From a virus, in the IMG/VR virus record IMGVR_UViG_3300021961_010648, positions 1 to 51,971 of that record: a stretch of DNA of 51,971 nucleotides; one strand, given 5' to 3'. A model generated the notes under the pieces. The model searched no databases. It saw only the letters and a program-made list of their open reading frames with translations, and was not told where the DNA came from. Shown in pieces: positions 16,397 through 23,341 of the stretch (its first letter is position 1; each line of letters begins with the position of its first letter). The translations under genes were made by a program, and so were the position numbers.

Positions 16397-17572
16397 ATGG
16401 AAGATAGAAACAAAGCAATTAAGGAAATTGTTAAAGCAATAACTGGAATATTTTCTTCTAGTATTATGGGTGAGGGAAAGGCGGATAGTCCCAGTAATAG
16501 AACCGCCTATGCCGCGGAATCAATCTATGAAGACCACGGTGAACTACTAGAAAAAAATAACGAGGTTATGAATTCTACCGAGGAAATCCTAGGTGACATC
16601 TATGAAGATCATGGTAGTACATTAGAAGGTATTTTAGAAGAACTTAAAAAAAGTAATGATACATCCGAAAAGATGGAGCCGGGTTCATCTGAGGGAAAAA
16701 AATCTGAGGAAGAATCTGAAGATACACCTTCTGCTACTTTAGATGAATCAAGTGATGAGCCGTCGGTGATGGATATTTTATATGAAGCCCAAGGGATATC
16801 AAGTCCTGACAGCAGCGATAGTGGGTCAGGTGGGGATAGTCCAGTTGAAGTTATACAAGAAGGAATTACCGATATTGCGGAAAATACCAAAGAGGTAGCA
16901 GACAAAAAAAATCCTATTTTAGAGGCTGCTGGTGAAGTTACGGCGATGCTGGCGAATTCTTTCCTACCTATAGTTATGGGTGTGACCGCGGTCCTGGGAT
17001 TAATAGCAACATTCAAAGATGAAATTATCGGTTTCCTTAAAGATCTTTGGGAAACTTTGAAAGGTGTATTATCTAAGGTACCGGTGATTGGGAAATTTTT
17101 TAAAACAGATCAAGAGAAATTTGAAGAAGAAAGAGAAGCGGACACCCAAGCTAGTATTGCAGAACAAGATGAAAAGGCCAGAGCTGAAGGTTTTGAAAAT
17201 ATGGCTGCAAGAAATGAAGCTATTCGAAGTGGAGAATATACACCACCCGACGCTACATCTGAAGATACAGCCGAAGATATTGCAGGCGAATTTGAAGAAA
17301 ATGATACAACAACAGCGTCTAGTTTAATGCCCGAGGCTTCTGTTTCTGGGCCTGAGCAAACATCTAGGAGTGTTGCAACAAGTCAAGTTGAAGAGGCTGG
17401 ACAAGAAATAAATCAACCTCCGGTTATTGTTAATAACGTTTCAGCTCCTACAAACAATAATGTTGTTTCTGGAGGAGAATCTAGTTCACCAACCACTGCG
17501 ATTGTAACCGCAAGAGAAACACATAGTAGTTACATGAGGTTCCAACAAAGAAGAATGAACCGAGTGTTATAA
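16397..17572 (+). CDS. 29: Tail tape measure / hub protein, gp29-like
   Basis: A 391-residue protein, shorter than T4 gp29 (590). Gene order (tube initiator, chaperone pair, then this gene) and composition indicate the tape measure. It has an acidic, Ser/Glu-rich helical N-terminal part with two copies of an IYEDHG motif (near residues 41 and 71), one strongly hydrophobic segment at about 180-205 (FLPIVMGVTAVLGLIATF), an amphipathic stretch with KVPVIGKFFK, an acidic region, and a conserved-looking C-terminus (AIVTARETHSSYMRFQQRRM). Tape measures commonly have such a membrane-active helix for DNA delivery. The gene ends at the strong hairpin at 17,573, and is the last of the plus-strand late genes. 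Confidence 0.75.
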   Translation: MEDRNKAIKEIVKAITGIFSSSIMGEGKADSPSNRTAYAAESIYEDHGELLEKNNEVMNSTEEILGDIYEDHGSTLEGILEELKKSNDTSEKMEPGSSEGKKSEEESEDTPSATLDESSDEPSVMDILYEAQGISSPDSSDSGSGGDSPVEVIQEGITDIAENTKEVADKKNPILEAAGEVTAMLANSFLPIVMGVTAVLGLIATFKDEIIGFLKDLWETLKGVLSKVPVIGKFFKTDQEKFEEEREADTQASIAEQDEKARAEGFENMAARNEAIRSGEYTPPDATSEDTAEDIAGEFEENDTTTASSLMPEASVSGPEQTSRSVATSQVEEAGQEINQPPVIVNNVSAPTNNNVVSGGESSSPTTAIVTARETHSSYMRFQQRRMNRVL

Positions 17573-17600
17573 AAATGGCCGGCCGAAAGGCCGGCCATTT
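17573..17600. terminator. Bidirectional intrinsic terminator between tape measure and gp32
   Basis: A perfect 12-bp stem (AAATGGCCGGCC, GAAA loop, GGCCGGCCATTT) lies between two convergent genes. On the minus strand it is followed by TTTTTAT; on the plus strand by a weaker CCATTTT. It serves gp32 transcripts and the late tail transcripts. Confidence 0.9.
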
Positions 17601-17605
17601 CCATT

Positions 17606-18490
17606 TTAATCTTCAGCTAACTTAGCAAAATAGCTAAGAGTATCATCCTCGTCTTCATCCTCCATTGGAGAAGGAGCACTCCTGATAACAGGAGCTTCCT
17701 CTGAAATCTCAGAGATTTGATCTGCTGTCATAGCAGAGACAGGATTACCCTTTAAAACCATTTCGAGCTTTCTCTTAAGCTCATCATAACTCTTGAAATT
17801 CTTTTCGTCTAAGAATTCCTGTAAAGAGTGTTGCTGATTCCAAATAACTTCAATATCTGAATCGGAATCTGCAATTGCAGAAGGCGAATCAAACTCGGAC
17901 TTGTCGTAGTTGCGATAACCCTCAACATTACGAATCTTCAGCTTGAAGTCTGCACCAGCCCAGAAGTCAAAAGGATTAATAGGATCTTCATCCTCAAACT
18001 GTGGGTGCATTACGTCCTTGATCTTATCAAAGATTTTCTTACCAAACTTGTATAAGAAAACCTTTCCCTCATTCTCAGGATTAGCTGAATCCTTAACTAC
18101 GAGAATGTTAGAGATATGACTTAGACGGCGCTTCTGCTTACGAGCAATTTCCTTATTGCTCTCAACACCTGAATTCCAAAGCTCATTGTTAAGCTCAGAA
18201 ACAGGATCGGGTTGATTAATAGTGGTCAAGCTGTTCTCAATATACCAGCGACCTGTGGGACCCTGAAAACCATGATCCCAAACACGAACCCATGGAATCT
18301 CCTCACCCTTTGGCGGAGGAAGAAAGCGGATCACGGCATAGCCGTTGCCTGCCTTATCAACTGTAGGCTTCCAAAAGCGATCATCACCACGTGGCCTTGA
18401 TGATGGGTTAGAAATCTTCTCAACCTCTTTCATGAGGGTTTCGAAGTTGCCACGGCTACTGCGTAAATCTGATAAACTTGAAAATGACAT
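17606..18490 (-). CDS. 32: Single-stranded DNA binding protein gp32
   Basis: A 294-residue protein (T4 gp32 has 301) that coats ssDNA in replication, recombination and repair. Hallmarks: the start MSFSSLSDLRSSRGNFETL, a basic linker near FWKPTVDKAGNGYAVIRFLPP, the WVRVWDHGFQGPTGRWYIENS core strand, KIKDVMHPQFEDEDPINPFDFWAGADF (quoted in separate parts by position 160-190), and an acidic C-terminal tail (MEDEDEDDTLSYFAKLAED) that recruits partners. An in-frame ATG at 18,532 gives 14 extra residues, but the ATG at 18,490 has an AAGGAGAAA site and matches the family start. The leader contains three tandem decamers that may form an autogenous operator. Neighbours gp59 and gp33 are as in T4. Confidence 0.94.
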   Translation of the reverse strand: MSFSSLSDLRSSRGNFETLMKEVEKISNPSSRPRGDDRFWKPTVDKAGNGYAVIRFLPPPKGEEIPWVRVWDHGFQGPTGRWYIENSLTTINQPDPVSELNNELWNSGVESNKEIARKQKRRLSHISNILVVKDSANPENEGKVFLYKFGKKIFDKIKDVMHPQFEDEDPINPFDFWAGADFKLKIRNVEGYRNYDKSEFDSPSAIADSDSDIEVIWNQQHSLQEFLDEKNFKSYDELKRKLEMVLKGNPVSAMTADQISEISEEAPVIRSAPSPMEDEDEDDTLSYFAKLAED

Positions 18491-18500
18491 TGTATTTCTC

Positions 18501-18530
18501 CTTGTATAGCGTTGTATGTTGTTGTATAGC
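18501..18530 (-). promoter_or_regulatory. Three tandem decamers in the gp32 leader, possible autogenous operator
   Basis: On the minus strand GCTATACAAC, AACATACAAC and GCTATACAAG follow one another, the last running into the AAGGAG ribosome-binding site. T4 gp32 represses its own translation by cooperative binding to an unstructured, repeat-containing leader, so a repeat array exactly here is a good operator candidate. Confidence 0.45.
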
Positions 18531-18543
18531 ATTTTTCATAATA

Positions 18544-18723
18544 TTATTCATCATCCTGGTCTGTGTAATCCAAGTCTAATGAATCTTCATCAAAATCATC
18601 ATATTCTTCATCAAGATAATCGTAGACTCTACCTTTGTGTTTTTTAAACAAATCCTTATTGTTTCTTTTACTTTGGTGTCTTCTTTCTTGATATTCTTCT
18701 TCTTCCCAATAATTGTTACTCAT
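18544..18723 (-). CDS. Small charged protein between gp59 and gp32
   Basis: A 59-residue frame that starts inside the end of gp59 (ATG at 18,723, 8-base overlap) and ends 53 bases before the gp32 ATG. It begins MSNNYWEEEEYQERRHQSKR, has a basic centre (KDLFKKHKGRVYDY) and a very acidic C-terminus (DEEYDDFDEDSLDLDYTDQDDE). Its overlap with gp59 and its position in the operon support a real gene. The acidic tail resembles DNA-mimic or partner-binding tails, but the function is unknown. It has no T4 counterpart that I recognise. Confidence 0.65.
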   Translation of the reverse strand: MSNNYWEEEEYQERRHQSKRNNKDLFKKHKGRVYDYLDEEYDDFDEDSLDLDYTDQDDE

Positions 18724-19306
18724 TATAAACCTTTTTTGTAATCATTTGGTATTTTTCTTTCTCAACTGTTAAGAACGGTGAATATTTTTTGATTTTAATA
18801 GAAACTTCTGCCCATACTGGATCAAGAAATAATTTCTTGTCCAAGTATAATCTAAATTTATATAATTTATTTAGAATTACAAGAGTTTCTAAAGAAACAA
18901 TTTTACCATAATATAGTTTTAAAATAGGTGGATGGGTGTTTTCAACTTCCCAAAGTTCTGATAAAACAGGATAATGTTCCTGAATCCTCTGAAGTTCGGA
19001 TTCATATGTGTATGACATACTTTGTATTCTTTTTTGCCATTCCAAATATGTGTTCGCACCACCATCATCAAATAAACCACCCCATGTATCACCTGTAATA
19101 AAATTTGCAACAAAATATTCCACAAATGCATCTTGTGAATTATACTTGGTTTTTATTTTATTTAAATAAATTCCAAACTCTTTTTTAACACCTTGTTTTG
19201 GTTTTTTAGGGATTCTTCCTTTTCTTATATCAAAATTATCTGAATCCTGTGTGAAATGTAATCTTAAAGCAGTATAAACCTGATATAAAGATTCTACATT
19301 GCTCAT
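18716..19306 (-). CDS. 59: Replicative helicase loader gp59
   Basis: A 196-residue, basic, helical protein (T4 gp59 has 217) that loads gp41 helicase onto gp32-coated ssDNA. Family-like features are the N-terminal VESLYQVYTALRLHFTQDSDNFD, GRIPKKPKQGVKKEF, FVANFITGDTWGGLFDDGGAN (both given in part) and the C-terminal LDPVWAEVSIKIKKYSPFL. It lies between gp33 and gp32, exactly as in T4. Start and stop overlap the neighbours (ATGA with gp33), so it is coupled with gp33. Confidence 0.9.
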   Translation of the reverse strand: MSNVESLYQVYTALRLHFTQDSDNFDIRKGRIPKKPKQGVKKEFGIYLNKIKTKYNSQDAFVEYFVANFITGDTWGGLFDDGGANTYLEWQKRIQSMSYTYESELQRIQEHYPVLSELWEVENTHPPILKLYYGKIVSLETLVILNKLYKFRLYLDKKLFLDPVWAEVSIKIKKYSPFLTVEKEKYQMITKKVYNE

Positions 19307-19596
19307 GGCAACTTAGGTGTTTTGTTTTTCTTTAATAAGTTCATTTCTTCAGCTTCAGCTCTAATTTTTTCTTTCAGAGACGAAGTTATAAAACTAGAAA
19401 CAGCTTGAGGTTCAATATCATTCTCCTCACAATATTCTAGTAACATTTCAAAATAGCCCAAACGCCTCAGAACAGCCTGTTCTTCAATATACATTGAAAA
19501 ATCTATAGCATTATTAAATTCACCTTTGGTAATAATATATTCCAAAGTTACAACCTCAACTGGTTGAGGTTTTGGTAATTCAAATTCATCCATCAT
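19303..19596 (-). CDS. 33: Late transcription co-activator gp33
   Basis: A 97-residue acidic protein (T4 gp33 has 112), immediately upstream of gp59 as in T4. In T4, gp33 links the beta-flap of host RNA polymerase to the gp45 sliding clamp and, with sigma gp55, activates TATAAATA late promoters. The helical segment TKGEFNNAIDFSMYIEEQA, a LRRLGYFEMLLEYCEENDIEPQ stretch (in part) and a Leu/Lys-rich C-terminus (MNLLKKNKTPKLP), which could be the clamp-binding end, fit the family. Its presence agrees with the late promoters found in the virion region. gp55 and gp45 are not in this window. Confidence 0.85.
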   Translation of the reverse strand: MMDEFELPKPQPVEVVTLEYIITKGEFNNAIDFSMYIEEQAVLRRLGYFEMLLEYCEENDIEPQAVSSFITSSLKEKIRAEAEEMNLLKKNKTPKLP

Positions 19597-20102
19597 GCAC
19601 CATCCGCTAATTCATAAAAAATGTGATTTCCTATTTGTTCAATTTGTTTTGCATAAGGCCATCTTGGATTTACATATGATGCATGAAAGAATAAAGCATC
19701 TTTTAAAATATCCAATTCTAAATTATCATTTAGAAATTTTTCTGCCAAAATATAAGTTTCATTAAAAAGATGCGGTTCAAATCTTGTTCTTGCTCCACAA
19801 GTCCAAGAAAACTGACACCCTACATCATTTTTTTGAAAAACAACCTCACAAATAGAATTAGGATATTGTTTATTTCTAACTCTATTCATAGTAACTGTAG
19901 CAACTGCTAATTTTCCTTCATAAGGTTCATTCAGGGACTCAAAGAAAATATTTTGAGCCAAACAATTTATTTCTGAACCTTCAAATTCAGATTTTTCAAC
20001 AATTACCTCAACTACAGGAGGTAAAGTATTTGGAATATTAGTTGGAAAAACTATTAATACTAAAGACGATAGTACCAAAGTTATAATAATATATCTCATC
20101 AT
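19593..20102 (-). CDS. SleB/CwlJ-type cell wall hydrolase with signal/anchor helix
   Basis: A 169-residue protein of the Hydrolase_2 (SleB) family, a probable endolysin. Residues 2-22 are a strong hydrophobic segment (RYIIITLVLSSLVLIVF), so it is likely a signal-anchor-release type lysin or inner-membrane-tethered. The domain begins at SEINCLAQNIFFESLNEP with the catalytic Glu typical of the family, then GKLAVATVTMNRV, SICEVVFQ, CQFSWTC and DALFFHASYVNPRW. A longer frame opens at 20,135, but the ATG at 20,102 has a GGGAGGT site at ideal spacing. It is the first gene after the promoter at 20,124-20,152 and overlaps gp33. Confidence 0.85.
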   Translation of the reverse strand: MMRYIIITLVLSSLVLIVFPTNIPNTLPPVVEVIVEKSEFEGSEINCLAQNIFFESLNEPYEGKLAVATVTMNRVRNKQYPNSICEVVFQKNDVGCQFSWTCGARTRFEPHLFNETYILAEKFLNDNLELDILKDALFFHASYVNPRWPYAKQIEQIGNHIFYELADGA

Positions 20103-20123
20103 AAGTACCTCCCTTATTGATGT

Positions 20124-20152
20124 AAGATAATACATTACAATTGGTTTGTCAA
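20124..20152 (-). promoter_or_regulatory. Sigma70-type promoter for sleB-33-59-32
   Basis: TTGACA, 17-base spacer, TATCTT on the minus strand. The TGA within the -35 box is the stop codon of the exonuclease gene. The start codon of the hydrolase lies 22 bases beyond the -10 box. Confidence 0.8.
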
Positions 20153-20805
20153 GGTTTAAGTTCGAAAAGATCCCTGTAGTATAAAAGACCTTCTACAAAA
20201 TCATCCCTTTTGCCTTGAAAAGTTTGGACAAACCCATCTTCGACCACGATAATAATTGTTAAACGATTGATAGGTATATTGGTTCTTTCTTCGAACATTA
20301 TTGCATATGCTGAGGCTTGCATAAAATAATGCAAAATGTGTTCTTTATCTTTTTCTCTTCTGGCAGTTTTAAAATCTATGATAGATAATTTACCATTATA
20401 TTCAGCTATACAATCTACACGTCCTGCTAATCGTAAATGATCAGAATATAACGGTGCCTCAAGGGACCTTATATTATTTATTCTATCAAGTTCCGGGAGT
20501 ATGACAGAAAACATCTCTTTTTCCATTAGAGATATGTTTTCTAACTCCTCATTATTGAGATAATTTTCAATAATATTATGTATTCTTGTTCCTCTGTTGG
20601 CTGCCTGTCTGGATATTTTATTTGCTTCTTCCTCACCAACACGTTTGCGCCATTCTTGTATACCTTGTTTAGTATGTTCAGATAACACCGTGGTGACGGA
20701 AGGGTAGGATTTACCTTCAGGAGTTTGGTAAACCCTACCCTTCTCGGTCGTGTAAGCAGTCAAATCCTGTAACTCAACAGGAACATGATTAAATTTTTTC
20801 ATCAC
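20149..20805 (-). CDS. PD-(D/E)XK exonuclease (Cas4/RecB/MGME1-like)
   Basis: A 218-residue nuclease. It begins with a KGRVYQTPEGKSYPSVTTVLS segment (in part) and GIQEWRKRVGEEEANKISRQAANRGTRIH (residues about 50-80), as in MGME1-like phage exonucleases. The catalytic core follows: LRLAGRVDCIAEYNGKLSIIDFKT with GRVD near 130 and the D-x-K pair in IDFKTA near 145; then QASAYAIMFEER with the Gln-x3-Tyr motif of RecB-type nucleases. In cyanophages and relatives a protein of this type is linked to DNA processing or scavenging host DNA. It is preceded by its own promoter at 20,832-20,860, and its stop lies in the next promoter. Confidence 0.85.
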   Translation of the reverse strand: MMKKFNHVPVELQDLTAYTTEKGRVYQTPEGKSYPSVTTVLSEHTKQGIQEWRKRVGEEEANKISRQAANRGTRIHNIIENYLNNEELENISLMEKEMFSVILPELDRINNIRSLEAPLYSDHLRLAGRVDCIAEYNGKLSIIDFKTARREKDKEHILHYFMQASAYAIMFEERTNIPINRLTIIIVVEDGFVQTFQGKRDDFVEGLLYYRDLFELKP

Positions 20806-20831
20806 ACCTCAACTTGTTTAATCATACTATT

Positions 20832-20860
20832 AATATAATAATAATTTATTCTTATGTCAA
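20832..20860 (-). promoter_or_regulatory. Sigma70-type promoter for the exonuclease gene
   Basis: TTGACA, 17-base spacer, TATATT on the minus strand. The TGA of the -35 box is the stop codon of phoH. Confidence 0.85.
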
Positions 20861-21603
20861 GATGCCATTAACACCATATCGTCGTATGCCAATCTTGCTA
20901 AAATATATTCTTTAACAAGGTTGCTTCTAACAATATCGGTGATTTCAAATTCTAGCATTTTGAATGTTGACATATGTTTTGTTATACTTATAAACTTATT
21001 TAACCCAGACATATCCTGTTTTCTATAAAGATCTGTTTGTCTAAAATCTCCACAAAATATAATTCTGGAATTTTTACCAACACGGGTCATGATACTATTA
21101 ATTTCCATGTCGTTCATGTTTTGGCATTCATCAACAATAACAATGGAATTGTCCATTGTTAATCCTCTTACATATGAGGTTGTCATGAATTCAATTAATC
21201 CTTGTTCCATTAATTTCATGTATGCAATTTTTCCAAATCTAGGAATTAAATCTGAACAAATATCCTGATATGGTCGAGAATATATTTCAGTTTTTTCTTT
21301 TTCGTTTCCTGGTAAAAATCCTATGTCTCTGGATGGAACTGCTGATCTTACAATAACAATTTTTTCGTACTCATTATTTTCTATTAAAACTTCATTTAAA
21401 GCATTGTACAATGCGATATATGTCTTACCTGTTCCTGCAACGCCGTGTAATAATATTGCCTCAGTACCCTTGTTGTATAGTTTATAAAACTTGTCTTGGT
21501 TAATTGTTAGTGGTTTAATTGATTTTAAATCTCCTCTGATAATTAAATTAGGGTTTCTTCCATTAGAATTTTTAACACTTTGGCGATTTTTTTTACGGGA
21601 CAT
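20857..21603 (-). CDS. phoH: PhoH-like ATPase
   Basis: A 248-residue P-loop NTPase of the PhoH family, very common in marine phages though its role in infection is unresolved. Walker A is GVAGTGKT at residues 54-61; Walker B is SIVIVDECQNM near 150; RSAVPSRDIGFLPG and a C-terminal GDFRQTDL motif also fit PhoH. The first ATG of the frame (21,657) would put 18 residues over the terminator hairpin, so I chose the ATG at 21,603, where the basic N-terminus SRKKNRQSVK starts. The stop codon is inside the -35 box of the exonuclease promoter. Its own promoter was not identified. Confidence 0.88.
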   Translation of the reverse strand: MSRKKNRQSVKNSNGRNPNLIIRGDLKSIKPLTINQDKFYKLYNKGTEAILLHGVAGTGKTYIALYNALNEVLIENNEYEKIVIVRSAVPSRDIGFLPGNEKEKTEIYSRPYQDICSDLIPRFGKIAYMKLMEQGLIEFMTTSYVRGLTMDNSIVIVDECQNMNDMEINSIMTRVGKNSRIIFCGDFRQTDLYRKQDMSGLNKFISITKHMSTFKMLEFEITDIVRSNLVKEYILARLAYDDMVLMAS

Positions 21604-21621
21604 TTTAGACTCGCTAGTTAG

Positions 21622-21663
21622 GGTAAAAAAATAACTCCCCCAGTGCTTAAGCACCAAGGGAGT
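21622..21663 (-). terminator. Intrinsic terminator after the ligase/FmdB unit
   Basis: Minus strand: ACTCCCTTGGTGC, TTAA loop, GCACTGGGGGAGT (with G-T pairs in mid-stem) followed by a T-run (TTATTTTTTTA). It closes transcripts coming from the zinc-ribbon gene. Confidence 0.8.
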
Positions 21664-21685
21664 ATGTTAAATATTTCGTACTTTT

Positions 21686-21952
21686 TTAAAAGTCGAAACT
21701 ACTGTTGCTAAGTGTGTTGCCTCTATTATTTGAATCAATTTTTTGCATCACCTCTTTGAAGCCGCCATCGGGTCTTCTGATTCCTAGTCTTACTGGATCT
21801 CCTAAAGCAGGAGCAGAAAATATAACCTTCTTGACCTGAACCTCACCACAATTAGGACATGGTTCCTCCTCGGGTTGTTTCATGTTAGGAATGCTCAATA
21901 TCTTTTCAAAATAATGTTCACATTTGTCACACTTGTATTCATAGTTAGGCAT
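21686..21952 (-). CDS. FmdB-type zinc ribbon protein
   Basis: An 88-residue protein from the ATG at 21,952; an in-frame ATG at 21,988 overlaps the ligase stop and is less likely because the family starts MPNYEYKCDKCEHYFE. CDKC (Cys-x2-Cys) and CPNC form a zinc ribbon as in FmdB-family putative regulatory proteins. The C-terminal half (GDPVRLGIRRPDGGFKEVM) is conserved-looking and probably adaptor-like. Many phages carry such a small zinc ribbon, but no activity has been established to my knowledge. It is downstream of ligase and followed by a terminator. Confidence 0.8.
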   Translation of the reverse strand: MPNYEYKCDKCEHYFEKILSIPNMKQPEEEPCPNCGEVQVKKVIFSAPALGDPVRLGIRRPDGGFKEVMQKIDSNNRGNTLSNSSFDF

Positions 21953-21984
21953 ATTTTTATTTATCTCATCGGGTTTTTTACGGT

Positions 21985-23277
21985 TCACTTAATCTTCTTA
22001 GAAGAATCTGCTTCGGTTTTATCCTCACGAATTTCAAGGAAAACCGGGAGGAACAAACTCTCAGTATCAGAGTTTTTGTCCTTGATTCTTGCATTATATT
22101 TAACTGCAACAATCTTACCTACAGTATTATCTACTGTGTATTTATCACGCTGTTCATCCGTAAATCCACTACCAACATTAACACGAATTTTCTTGTCAGC
22201 AGATTCAAGAACGAGAGCGCCTAACTTACCAACATTCTTACCTGTGCCTTCTTGCCAATCAATACAAAGCAAATCGCAATCTAACTCACCCTTAAACTTA
22301 ATTTGATGAGTAGCACGCTTATCTTCCCATGGACTATTGATATTTTTTAGGATGATACCTTCCTCACCCTTGTTAAAATATTCCTGAAACAGTGTGTTAG
22401 CCTGATCTTCAGATACTACCTCATGATTTTCAATGATGGAAATTCTGCGAACAGAATTGTATGGATCAACACCTAGCAACTTAGAAAATCTTTGTACATA
22501 AGGTGTGTTACAAACACCAACCTTGAAATCTTGTAAAGGAATAATGTCCCAAATAGTAGCATAAACCATATTTGCTTCCTTGAGAGAGATGGTTCCCTTT
22601 ACTGCCTTATTAAGGATACCATTACCCTTTTGTCGGTTCATAATAGAACCATCTGCTTCCTTAACAATAAGCTCTCCATCAAACACACAATTTTCTGTCC
22701 CTGCATATGCAAGAAAAGCCTGATTTAATACATCATGAAGCTCTATGCTTTTTCCGTTTCTTGACTTTAATTCAATTTTTCCATTTTCTACAATGGCATT
22801 GAAACGCATTCCGTCTAACTTTAGTTGAACATATGCGGGATATTCCATTCTAGCCATTAACTTCTCGCTGTATCCAGAAGCTAACATAACAGGGTAGGTT
22901 GGAATAAGATTAGGAAAAATTTTGTTAACAGTTGCGGTAGAAACACCACACTTCAAATCCTTGGAAATAATCCTGGTAACAATGTCTGCATCTTCGGGAT
23001 GAATATTTTCAAGAATCCAAGTAAGTCGGTCAATGGCAGCATTACCTGTGATTTTTCTTGTGTAAATTTCTTCCAGATGAAAAAATACATCGTCCCAATT
23101 TAGATTAAAGGACTTGTTTTCGTATGCTGGGATCTTTCTTATGTAAAACTGAGTATAAGGATCCAGAGCAAGAAACATTACGTTCCGCAAAGTTTCATTC
23201 ATGAAATTAGACCGAAGAATATCCTCTTTGTCTAATCTAGAAGAAGTTGATTCTAATGCCTTGAAAATATGATACAT
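21985..23277 (-). CDS. 30: ATP-dependent DNA ligase gp30
   Basis: A 430-residue ligase (T4 gp30 has 487). The active-site motif is YVQLKLDGMRF, with Lys153 as the expected adenylated residue. Further nucleotidyltransferase motifs are ELKSRNGKSI (motif III region), VFDGELIV (motif IIIa), EGIILKN (motif IV) and HQIKFKGE (motif V, Lys-x-Lys). The N-terminal DNA-binding part (1-125) includes KDLKCGVSTATVNKIFP, as in phage ligases. The ribosome-binding site AAGGAG is well placed before the ATG. A promoter lies 33-61 bases upstream. It joins Okazaki fragments and repairs nicks. Confidence 0.92.
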   Translation of the reverse strand: MYHIFKALESTSSRLDKEDILRSNFMNETLRNVMFLALDPYTQFYIRKIPAYENKSFNLNWDDVFFHLEEIYTRKITGNAAIDRLTWILENIHPEDADIVTRIISKDLKCGVSTATVNKIFPNLIPTYPVMLASGYSEKLMARMEYPAYVQLKLDGMRFNAIVENGKIELKSRNGKSIELHDVLNQAFLAYAGTENCVFDGELIVKEADGSIMNRQKGNGILNKAVKGTISLKEANMVYATIWDIIPLQDFKVGVCNTPYVQRFSKLLGVDPYNSVRRISIIENHEVVSEDQANTLFQEYFNKGEEGIILKNINSPWEDKRATHQIKFKGELDCDLLCIDWQEGTGKNVGKLGALVLESADKKIRVNVGSGFTDEQRDKYTVDNTVGKIVAVKYNARIKDKNSDTESLFLPVFLEIREDKTEADSSKKIK

Positions 23278-23309
23278 ATATTTCTCCTTGAAGAATCTAT
23301 TTCTACTTA

Positions 23310-23338
23310 AATATAATACTTCAGGAGTGTTTTGTCAA
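23310..23338 (-). promoter_or_regulatory. Sigma70-type promoter for ligase
   Basis: TTGACA, 17-base spacer, TATATT on the minus strand, between the end of the carbamoyltransferase gene and ligase. Confidence 0.85.
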
Positions 23339-23341
23339 GTG

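Noticed and set aside
18501-18530. CRISPR-like repeats
   Set aside because: The units are 10 bases, directly adjacent and without spacers. The promoter cassettes at 49.8-51.4 kb are separated by genes, so they are not an array either.
18491-18532. Extra 14 residues at the N-terminus of gp32
   Set aside because: They are encoded by the decamer repeats and lack a ribosome-binding site; the family starts at MSFSSL.
19593-20102. Spore-related function for the SleB-type protein
   Set aside because: The SleB family is widespread as phage and bacterial wall hydrolases; the context is a phage replication operon.
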